Shown here piece after piece: positions 1 to 6,998 of a stretch of 62,731 nucleotides of DNA (position 1 is its first letter; the number at the start of each line of letters is the position of its first letter). Source of the DNA: Asticcacaulis biprosthecium C19 (GTDB lineage Bacteria > Pseudomonadota > Alphaproteobacteria > Caulobacterales > Caulobacteraceae); the NCBI RefSeq assembly GCF_000204015.1, contig NZ_GL883080.1:686464-749194 (forward strand), given 5' to 3'. The translations under genes were made by a program, and so were the position numbers. Below the pieces are notes generated by a model. That model ran no database searches. It saw nothing but the letters and a program-made list of their open reading frames with translations, and had not been told where the DNA came from.

Positions 1-86
1 ACGTCAGTTTCCGTCGTCTTGTATGTCAAAAAAATCGGTGGCATGGCGGGCGTTACAACCGCCACGCCACCGCGCTACGGGGCTAT

Positions 87-1034
87 TCAGCCCTTGGGCT
101 TCATGTAGCCGTGCATGGTCATCCAACTCGCAAAGGCCTCAAACCAGCCGGTGCTGGTCGTTGTCTTCGGATACATGCCGAAACCGTGGCCGCCCTGTTC
201 GTACAGGTGGAACTCGACCGGGCGCTTGGCCGCCTTCCAGCTATCGATCAGGCCGTAACCGGCATTGGCGAAGAAGGGGTCATCAGCCGCCAGAGCGATG
301 AACAGGGGCGGTGCGTCAGCGGGAACGGTGACGGGCATCAGAGGGCCATAGATGTCGCCGATAAAGGCCGGCTTGGCGTCCTCGCCGTACAGCGCGGTCG
401 ATAGGGTCAGCATGGCGCCGGCGGAAAAACCGACCATGCCGATACGATCGGGATCGATGTGCCATTCCTTGGAGCGCGAACGCACCAGGGCGAACGCGGC
501 ACGGGAATCGGCGATCTGCGGCGCCAGCATCTTGGCAGGATCCTGCTGACCCGGAGGCGCTGGCGGACGGGCGCCAGGGGTGAACATCTGCTTCATCGAC
601 TCTTCGAACGCCACCGGGTCGGCCGGCGTCGGGTTGAGGCGGTATTTCAGTACGAAAGCGGCAATGCCCCGGTCAGCGAGCGCCTGGGCCACGTCCCAGC
701 CTTCGTTTTCCATCGACAGGGTGCGGAAACCGCCGCCGGGCGCGACGATGACGGCAGCGCCGGTAGCCTTGGCTGGATCGGGCAGGAATGGGGTGAGGGT
801 CGCCACCGTGACGTTACGGGCGAAGACGCTGCCGTACTGGCTGTGCCAGGCTTCGGGCGCCGTGGCGCCGGGCAGAGGACCGGTGTTCAGGACGATGGCG
901 GTTGGTTGCGCCGGGATGGCGATCGGTGTCATTTTGTCGTCCTGGGCGCTGACGGGTGACGCCATCGCACAGATCAGGGCGATCGCGCCGGCGGCGACGC
1001 CGGCCTTCAACTGACGGAAAATGTTCGGTTTCAT
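87..1034 (-). CDS. secreted alpha/beta-hydrolase, acetyl-xylan-esterase-like
   Basis: A 315-residue alpha/beta-hydrolase, probably removing acetyl or similar ester groups from hemicellulose in the periplasm. It has a Sec signal peptide ending near residue 30 (PVSA|QD), an oxyanion-loop motif PGGGF at 99-103, the nucleophile elbow GFSAG with Ser204, an Asp at 251/252 and a His at 283 (GGHGFG). This order fits the dienelactone-hydrolase/BD-FAE group. It is divergent from the esterase operon starting at 1557 and lies at the edge of the glycosidase cluster, which supports a carbohydrate-esterase role. The substrate is inferred. Its upstream leader on this strand carries a terminator-like hairpin. 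Confidence 0.85.
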   Translation of the reverse strand: MKPNIFRQLKAGVAAGAIALICAMASPVSAQDDKMTPIAIPAQPTAIVLNTGPLPGATAPEAWHSQYGSVFARNVTVATLTPFLPDPAKATGAAVIVAPGGGFRTLSMENEGWDVAQALADRGIAAFVLKYRLNPTPADPVAFEESMKQMFTPGARPPAPPGQQDPAKMLAPQIADSRAAFALVRSRSKEWHIDPDRIGMVGFSAGAMLTLSTALYGEDAKPAFIGDIYGPLMPVTVPADAPPLFIALAADDPFFANAGYGLIDSWKAAKRPVEFHLYEQGGHGFGMYPKTTTSTGWFEAFASWMTMHGYMKPKG

Positions 1035-1125
1035 GGCATTTCCTCTCGTTTATTGTTTTTGGGTACTGCTTTCAGGCTCGGCACGGTGGTCGGAAGCCTG
1101 AGTCGTTGCGTACGCCTAACACTCG

Positions 1126-1157
1126 AAAAAAAAAAGGGCGCATCCGGAAATGCGCCC
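1126..1157 (-). terminator. intrinsic terminator in the leader of the minus-strand esterase gene
   Basis: The stem GGGCGCAT/ATGCGCCC (1136-1143 with 1150-1157) has a 6-nt loop. It is followed on the minus strand by ten consecutive T (1126-1135). It lies about 90 bp upstream of the start codon at 1034, so it would stop transcripts entering that gene from further upstream, either as an attenuator or as the end of a small RNA. Confidence 0.75.
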
Positions 1158-1160
1158 TGT

Positions 1161-1236
1161 GCTGTGCCCTGGAGAAGGGGCAGCAAGATCAGGAGCTAGA
1201 GGTACGAAAACACCTTGCTCTCTCGGGAGGAGCAAG
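1161..1236 (-). other. two further hairpins upstream of the leader terminator
   Basis: Inverted repeats at 1161-1184 (GCTG..CCCT/AGGG..CAGC) and 1214-1236 (CTTGCTC/GAGCAAG) precede the terminator on the minus strand. They could form a structured leader RNA. No known riboswitch class was recognised. Confidence 0.35.
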
Positions 1237-1251
1237 AACATCGCCAACATA

Positions 1252-1265
1252 TGTTAGCGGTCACA
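1252..1265. promoter_or_regulatory. LacI/XylR-type operator (site A)
   Basis: TGTTAGCGGTCACA (reverse complement TGTGACCGCTAACA) differs at one position from the site at 16656 and shares CGCTAACA with the sites at 3155 and 62670. It lies between the divergent esterase genes at 1034 and 1557. It resembles operators of the Caulobacter xylose repressor XylR (LacI family). The regulator itself is not in the window. Confidence 0.5.
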
Positions 1266-1556
1266 CAGGCTAATATATCAGACAATTCTCGTCAATTGCC
1301 GTGGGGACGGTATATTGAAAAAAATCTCACGCAGCCAAGTGTGGTGCGATCGAAATGCGCCCAAAAGTAGTTTAACTTATTGAAAAATAAGATATAATAA
1401 TGTATTATTGTCACGCCAAAAATTTTGCTAATGAAAGGGGGTGTCTCAAAAACGCCATTGCGTGCTTCAAAGTTGCGTTACGATCTAATTCCGCACTTGA
1501 TTTCGCTTTGATATTGTCAGAGGAATTAAAAAACGAATAATTATAAGGGAGAACTA

Positions 1557-2582
1557 ATGCGCCAGGTGCTTTTTGGCCTCTGCGCCGCGCTCATTGTCGG
1601 CGCGGCGGGCCCTGCCATGGCCCAGTCGGTACGCGTGGACCGGATCACGGTTCACAGCCAGGCCCTGGACGGGAATCTTGAAGGTAACACGGCAGAGCGC
1701 AGTGTCACCGTCTATCTGCCGCCGGACTATGACTCCAACAGCCAGAAGCGGTACCCGGTGCTCTACGCGCTGCACGGCTATTCGATCAACAATGACATCT
1801 GGTCCAAGGAGATCAAGGCGCCGGAGACAATCGACAGCGCCTATGCCGCCGGCGTTAAGGGCATGATCGTGGTGCTGCCCAATTCGCAGACCCGGCACAA
1901 TGGCTCCATGTACTCCAGTTCCGCCACGACAGGTGACTTTGAGGGCTTCATCGCCACCGACCTGGTCGCCTATATCGACAGCCACTACCGCACCCTGGCG
2001 CAGCGTGAAAGCCGCGGCCTGGCCGGCCATTCCATGGGGGGGTACGGAACGGTTCGCATCGGCATGAAGCATCCCGAGGTGTTCAGCGCGCTCTACGCCA
2101 TGAGCCCGTGCTGCCTGTCGGCCCGCGGCGCACCGTCACCCGAGGAAGGGCTGAAGCTGGAAGCCCTGAAAACGCCGGAAGAGGCGCAGGCCCTTGGCTT
2201 TTTCGTTCGTGCCACATTGGCCGTGTCGTCGGCCTGGTCGCCGAACCCCAACAAACCACCGTTTTATCTCGACCTGCCGACAAAGGATGGCGTGGCCCAA
2301 CCCGATGTCCTGGCGCGCTGGGCCGCCAATGCGCCGCTGTCCATGGTGCATCAGTATATTCCGAACATGCGCCGCTATACCGCCATCGCCTTTGATGTTG
2401 GTGACCGCGACGGCCTGAAGACCGATACCGAGGCGCTGAGTGCTGCGTTGACGACCTATAAGGTTGCCAATAGCTTCGAACTTTATGACGGCGACCATGT
2501 CAGCGGCGTCGCTGACCGGTTCCAGAACCATGTCCTGCCCTTCTTCGCCAAGCACCTGGCCTTTGTTCCGGTCGGGCAATGA
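1557..2582 (+). CDS. secreted esterase of the esterase-D/feruloyl-esterase family
   Basis: A 341-residue secreted esterase with a signal peptide ending at about residue 22 (AMA|QS). It shows the LYALHGY oxyanion strand (69-75), the nucleophile motif GHSMGG (157-162, Ser159), acid candidates Asp283/285 and His314 (DGDHVSG). The fold class is esterase D/S-formylglutathione hydrolase, which includes bacterial feruloyl and acetyl-xylan esterases. A GGGAG ribosome site 7 nt before the ATG supports the start. The stop overlaps the start of the next gene (ATGA), so the two are translationally coupled. Action on feruloyl or acetyl groups of arabinoxylan is inferred from the neighbouring arabinofuranosidases. 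Confidence 0.85.
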   Translation: MRQVLFGLCAALIVGAAGPAMAQSVRVDRITVHSQALDGNLEGNTAERSVTVYLPPDYDSNSQKRYPVLYALHGYSINNDIWSKEIKAPETIDSAYAAGVKGMIVVLPNSQTRHNGSMYSSSATTGDFEGFIATDLVAYIDSHYRTLAQRESRGLAGHSMGGYGTVRIGMKHPEVFSALYAMSPCCLSARGAPSPEEGLKLEALKTPEEAQALGFFVRATLAVSSAWSPNPNKPPFYLDLPTKDGVAQPDVLARWAANAPLSMVHQYIPNMRRYTAIAFDVGDRDGLKTDTEALSAALTTYKVANSFELYDGDHVSGVADRFQNHVLPFFAKHLAFVPVGQ

Positions 2583-3112
2583 AGCGCGTCTTTAGGCCTT
2601 TACTGGCGGGTCTGGCTCTGGCCGGTGCCGTGTGGTCAGCACCGGCCTTGGCGCAAACGGATCCGCTGTCTCCGCGCCTGGAGTTCGCCTTCGAAGAAGT
2701 TGTGTTGCTGGGCGCAGGCGAAAATCCCGGCAAGACCCCCATGGGCGAGCGCTACATCATCCCCATTACCGGCGGGACATTTGACGGCCCCGGTGACGGT
2801 GGTGGGTTCAAGGGCATTGTTCGGGCCGGCGGTTGGGACTGGCAGTTGAAACGCGCCGACGGGTGCGTGTGGGCGACGGCGGATTATATGTTGCAGACCG
2901 ACGACGGCGCCGTCATCAACGTGCGCAACCAGGGGCCAATGTGTCCGCCGAAGGAAGGGCAGGAAGGTGGCCAGATCTTTTTGACACCCGTCTTCGAAGC
3001 GCCGCTGGGCCGTTACGAATGGCTGAACCAGGCGGCCTTTGTGGCGCGCCTGGAGATCGTCACCCACGAAGGCAAGCCCGCCGTCCGCATTCGTTTCTAC
3101 CGGGTGCGCTGA
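2579..3112 (+). CDS. secreted DUF3237-family protein
   Basis: A 177-residue protein with a Sec signal (about residues 1-25, ALA|QT) followed by one domain that looks like DUF3237: GGTFDGPG, a GWDWQL strand, YMLQTDDG and a C-terminal EWLNQAAFVARL segment. DUF3237 is a small beta-barrel family without an agreed biochemical role. It often sits beside catabolic genes. The ATG overlaps the esterase stop by 4 bp, so the two are co-translated. A role in hemicellulose breakdown is inferred only from position. Confidence 0.75.
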   Translation: MKRVFRPLLAGLALAGAVWSAPALAQTDPLSPRLEFAFEEVVLLGAGENPGKTPMGERYIIPITGGTFDGPGDGGGFKGIVRAGGWDWQLKRADGCVWATADYMLQTDDGAVINVRNQGPMCPPKEGQEGGQIFLTPVFEAPLGRYEWLNQAAFVARLEIVTHEGKPAVRIRFYRVR

Positions 3113-3154
3113 ATGCCGCGAGACTCAACTATACTGTATCCGGCCCGCCGCATC

Positions 3155-3168
3155 TGGTAACGCTAACA
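3155..3168. promoter_or_regulatory. LacI/XylR-type operator (site B)
   Basis: TGGTAACGCTAACA, an imperfect palindrome, lies 67 bp upstream of the GH51 start at 3236. It shares CGCTAACA with sites A and D, as expected for a xylose-type LacI-family repressor controlling the arabinofuranosidase operon. Confidence 0.55.
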
Positions 3169-3235
3169 TCAGGCTGGCAGCAGCCGAAACGAAAAAGGCG
3201 CCGCTAAGCCGGTGCCGCAAACCTTGGGAGGTACT

Positions 3236-4792
3236 ATGAAGTCCATTCTGTTGATGGCTGCCGTGTCGCTGGTGGCTTTGTCACTGCCGGCTCAGGCTCA
3301 GGACAGCGTAACGGTCACGGTTGACGCCGCCAAGCCGGGCGCCAAGATCGACCGGCGCATCTTCGGCCAGTTCGCCGAACACCTGGGCAGCGGCATCTAT
3401 GAAGGCATCTGGGTCGGCAAGGACTCGGCCATCCCCAACACCCGCGGCATCCGCAATGACGTGGTCGCGGCGCTGAAGGCGATCAAGGTTCCGGTGGTGC
3501 GCTGGCCCGGCGGCTGTTTCGCCGACGAATATCACTGGCGTCGCGGCATTGGTCCGGAACGCAAGGCCATGATGAACGCCAACTGGGGCGGCGTGATCGA
3601 ACCCAATACCTTTGGCACCGACGAGTTCATGGATTTTGCCAATCAGGTCGGCGCCGAAGCCTATCTCTCGGTCAATGTCGGCTCGGGCACCGTCGGCGAA
3701 GCCGCCGAATGGCTGGAATACATGACGGCCAATACGAAAGACGCCATGGGCGCCGAACGCGCCGCCAATGGTCATCCTGAACCCTACAAGGTGCCCTTTG
3801 TCGGCCTCGGCAACGAAAGCTGGGACTGCGGCGGCGGGATGACGGCGGACTTCTACACCAGCCAGATGAAGATGCATTCGCGCTTCGTCCGCAACTACAA
3901 CCCGGCCGCGCCGATGCAGCGCATAGCGGTAGGGCCCAATGGCGGAAACACCGAATATACCGAAGCGGTGATGAAGGCCTATGCCGGCCGAAGCTGGGCG
4001 TGGAGCATCGAAGGCCTGTCGCTGCACCAGTACACCACCGGCGGTGGTTTCCCTGTGTCCCAACCGGCCACAGGCTTCACCGAAAAACAATACGCCGTCA
4101 TCCTCAAGGACACTCTTGGGATGGAGGACCTGGTCAAAACGCACTCGGCGATCATGGACAAGTATGATCCGGAGAAGAAGGTCTCCCTGGTCGTCGACGA
4201 ATGGGGCGCCTGGTACGTCGCCACCGCCGGCACCGATCCCGGCTTCCTGATGCAGCAGAATACCCAACGCGACGCCGTTCTGGCCGCGCTGAACATCAAC
4301 ATCTTCGCCCGCCACTCGGATCGCGTCCGCATGGCCAATATCGCCCAGATGATCAATGTCCTGCAGGCCATGATCCTGACCGATAAGGACAAGATGTTGC
4401 TCACGCCGACCTATCACGTCTTCAAGATGTACGTGCCGTTCCAGGACGCCACCTATATTCCGGTGACCTTCGATGCCGGGACCTACACCTACGAGGGCAT
4501 CACGCTGCCGCGTGTCGACGCTGTGGCCGCCAAGGGCGCGGACGGTAAGCTCTATGTCTCGCTGACCAACCTCGATCCGAACAAGCCCGTCGATATCGAC
4601 ACCGCCTTCCTGGGCGTCAAGGCCAAGTCGGTCTCGGGCGAGACCCTGGCAGCGCCGAAGTTCGACTCCTACAACGACTTCGCCGCGCCCAACACGGTTG
4701 CGCCGAAACCGGTCTCGGTGAAGCTGAAGGACGGCAAGGCCGTGGTGCGGCTGGCCCCGGCCTCCGTCACCGTCCTCACGATCACCATGTAA
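3236..4792 (+). CDS. GH51 alpha-L-arabinofuranosidase, secreted
   Basis: A 518-residue enzyme that removes terminal alpha-L-arabinofuranosyl groups from arabinoxylan or arabinan. The Sec signal ends near AQA|QD (residue 21-22). The GH51 TIM barrel shows the acid/base Glu194 in LGNES and the nucleophile Glu322 in VVDEWGAWY. A C-terminal beta-sandwich follows (about 390-518). I chose the ATG at 3236 because GGGAGG lies 6 nt upstream and the signal peptide starts there; an in-frame ATG at 3212 has no such support. It is the first gene of a same-strand run to 10535, behind operator site B. Confidence 0.93.
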   Translation: MKSILLMAAVSLVALSLPAQAQDSVTVTVDAAKPGAKIDRRIFGQFAEHLGSGIYEGIWVGKDSAIPNTRGIRNDVVAALKAIKVPVVRWPGGCFADEYHWRRGIGPERKAMMNANWGGVIEPNTFGTDEFMDFANQVGAEAYLSVNVGSGTVGEAAEWLEYMTANTKDAMGAERAANGHPEPYKVPFVGLGNESWDCGGGMTADFYTSQMKMHSRFVRNYNPAAPMQRIAVGPNGGNTEYTEAVMKAYAGRSWAWSIEGLSLHQYTTGGGFPVSQPATGFTEKQYAVILKDTLGMEDLVKTHSAIMDKYDPEKKVSLVVDEWGAWYVATAGTDPGFLMQQNTQRDAVLAALNINIFARHSDRVRMANIAQMINVLQAMILTDKDKMLLTPTYHVFKMYVPFQDATYIPVTFDAGTYTYEGITLPRVDAVAAKGADGKLYVSLTNLDPNKPVDIDTAFLGVKAKSVSGETLAAPKFDSYNDFAAPNTVAPKPVSVKLKDGKAVVRLAPASVTVLTITM

Positions 4793-4892
4793 GTGCAACG
4801 CCCCCGGTCGCCCGGGGCACCTTCCTCTATCCCTGTTTTCACGGACTTGCCGCGCCGAAAGCCGGCCTGTGTCCGAAATCGCGAGGTTATCC

Positions 4893-6989
4893 ATGCCCCA
4901 AGATCCCATGCCCCAAGACAAGAATTCCTCCCTGTCCAGGCGCCAGGCCCTGATGACCGGCGCCGTCGCCGCCGCCTTCGCGGGTTTCCCCGCAATGGCT
5001 CAGTCCGGGGGCATCGCCTCGACCATCCAGGCTGGCCGCGAAGGCCCGGCCCTCAACCCGTTCCTGTATGGCGGCTTCCTCGAACACATCGGCAACCTGA
5101 TTAATCACAGCCTGTGGAGCGAGGTGCTCGACGATCGGAAGTTCTTCCAGCCCATCAACTCGCAGCCGTCACCCAAGGCCGACGGCCCGGCGTCGCGCCG
5201 GCGCGACATGTTGAAATGGGTGCCGGTCGGCCCTGACAGCGCCGTGACCATGGACAAGACAGCGCCCTATGTCGGCGAACAGTCGCCGGTGGTGGCCCTG
5301 GCCGGCGCCGAACCTCGCGGTATCGCCCAGTCGGGCCTGAGCCTGGCGAAGAAAGACTATACCGGTCGCGTCGTCATCTCCGCTGACGGTTTGGCCGAAC
5401 TCTCCGCCACCCTGGTCTGGGGCAGTGGGCCGGGTGACCGCCAGACCGTCAAGCTTGCGGCCGGCAACGCGTGGAGCACGGTGCCGCTGCGATTTTCCTC
5501 CCAAGCCGATACCGAGGAAGCGCGCCTCGAAATCACCGGCACCGGTACCGGAACATTCTGCATCGGCGCCGTCTCGCTGATGCCGGCGGACAATATCAAG
5601 GGCTTCCGCGCCGACACCATCGCCCTGATGAAGGAAGTTGATTGCAAGATTCTGCGCATCCCGGGCGGCAACTTCATCTCCGCCTACGACTGGAAGAACA
5701 CCATCGGCTATCCGGACAAGCGCCCGCCGATCCTCGATCCGGTGTGGAACTTCGCCCAGCCGAACGATGTCGGCGTCGATGAACTGCTGCAGATGTGCCA
5801 ACTGATCAACGCCGAACCCAGCTGGTGCGTCAGCACCGGCTTCGACGGCCCGCGCTCCGGCGCCGAACAGGTCGAATATGTCAACGGCGCCGCCGACACC
5901 GAATGGGGCGCCAAGCGCGCGGCCAATGGCCACCCGGAGCCTTATCGCGTCAAATACTGGAACATCGGCAACGAGATGTACGGCCACTGGCAGATGGGCC
6001 ACATCCCGATGAAGCAGTACTTCGTCAAGCACAACATGTTCGCCGACGCCATGCGCAAGGTCGATCCGTCGATCTATATCATCGCGCCCGGTGGTTTCGC
6101 CGACGAGATGACGACGGGGCAGGGGATCTTCATCGAAGGCCAGCCCCAGGTCGAATTCGGTTCAGACCGCGACTGGGCTCACGGTATGCTCGCCAATTCC
6201 TGGGGCAAGTTCGACGCCCTGGCCACCCACGCCTATCCGCCGGAAAACAAGAAGTTCGACGTCAAGACCGGCAAGCTGTTTGACGTCGAACGGCCCCTGG
6301 TCGAATGGGCGCGCCAGCCCGCCAACCGCGTCCTCACCATGGTCGAATGCTGGGAGGAGTATAAACGCCGCTTCCCGGCGCTCAACGACGGCAAGGTCAA
6401 GGTCTATTTCGACGAATATGCCTACAGCTTCCGCCAGACCCTGAAGACCTGCCTGGCCATGGGTATGTGCCTGCACGAATTCTTCCGTCATACGGATTTC
6501 ATCGACATGGCCGGCTACACCATGGCCACTGGCTGGATCGACGTCGATCGCACCCGGTCGGTCATCAGCGCCACCGGCCGAATGTACCAGATGTACAACC
6601 AGCATTTCGGCACCATACCCGTAGCCGTGACCGGCAATTCGCCGGTGCCGGCGCCGCAATATCCGGCCGGCGGCGACCAGCCGCGCGTCAATGCCGGTAG
6701 CGCCACCTATCCGCTGGACCTGTCCGCCGCCCTGACCGCCGACCGCAAGGCCCTGATCGTCGCCGTGGTCAATGCCACGGAGCAGGCCCAAAGCCTCAAC
6801 CTGACTTTGGACGGCTTCAAGGCGCGCAAGACCGGACGATGCTGGAAGCTGACCGGCCACGGCGTCGAAGCGCAAAACCAGGTCGGCAAGGCGCCACAAG
6901 TGGTGATTGCCGAAAACACCTTCACCACCGCATCGGCGATCAAGGTCGCGCCGATCAGCGTCGAACTCTACGAATTTGCCCGCGCTTAG
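4893..6989 (+). CDS. GH51 alpha-L-arabinofuranosidase, long form with Tat-like leader
   Basis: A 698-residue second GH51 enzyme. The leader carries a twin-arginine-like SRRQALMTG, then a hydrophobic stretch and AMAQ, suggesting folded export. An N-terminal carbohydrate-binding-like region (about 90-210) precedes the catalytic barrel, with acid/base Glu361 in WNIGNEMYGHW and nucleophile Glu508 in VYFDEYAYS. The ATG at 4893 follows a GAGG; an in-frame GTG at 4869 would add 8 residues. The first codons contain a 15-bp direct repeat giving MPQD twice. It lies 100 bp after the first GH51 gene and 9 bp before the GH3 gene, so one operon is likely. The two GH51 enzymes are only distantly similar and may split arabinan and arabinoxylan work. 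Confidence 0.9.
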   Translation: MPQDPMPQDKNSSLSRRQALMTGAVAAAFAGFPAMAQSGGIASTIQAGREGPALNPFLYGGFLEHIGNLINHSLWSEVLDDRKFFQPINSQPSPKADGPASRRRDMLKWVPVGPDSAVTMDKTAPYVGEQSPVVALAGAEPRGIAQSGLSLAKKDYTGRVVISADGLAELSATLVWGSGPGDRQTVKLAAGNAWSTVPLRFSSQADTEEARLEITGTGTGTFCIGAVSLMPADNIKGFRADTIALMKEVDCKILRIPGGNFISAYDWKNTIGYPDKRPPILDPVWNFAQPNDVGVDELLQMCQLINAEPSWCVSTGFDGPRSGAEQVEYVNGAADTEWGAKRAANGHPEPYRVKYWNIGNEMYGHWQMGHIPMKQYFVKHNMFADAMRKVDPSIYIIAPGGFADEMTTGQGIFIEGQPQVEFGSDRDWAHGMLANSWGKFDALATHAYPPENKKFDVKTGKLFDVERPLVEWARQPANRVLTMVECWEEYKRRFPALNDGKVKVYFDEYAYSFRQTLKTCLAMGMCLHEFFRHTDFIDMAGYTMATGWIDVDRTRSVISATGRMYQMYNQHFGTIPVAVTGNSPVPAPQYPAGGDQPRVNAGSATYPLDLSAALTADRKALIVAVVNATEQAQSLNLTLDGFKARKTGRCWKLTGHGVEAQNQVGKAPQVVIAENTFTTASAIKVAPISVELYEFARA

Positions 6990-6998
6990 GGGAGCACC

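Larger units (their letters stand above)
1035..1556. other. long divergent intergenic region with AT-rich part
   Basis: This 522-bp region separates divergent esterase genes. Its left part holds the hairpins, the terminator and operator site A. The part from about 1270 to 1550 is unusually AT-rich and has inverted repeats CTTATT-GAAA-AATAAG (1376-1391) and AATAAT-GT-ATTATT (1396-1409). A TATAAT hexamer lies at 1393-1398. It probably contains the promoters for both directions. No open frame with a ribosome binding site was found. Confidence 0.5.

Noticed and set aside
3281-4921. Open frame of 546 codons antisense to the first GH51 gene
   Set aside because: It mirrors a strong GH51 enzyme; long antisense frames are common in GC-rich DNA and its protein has no family features.
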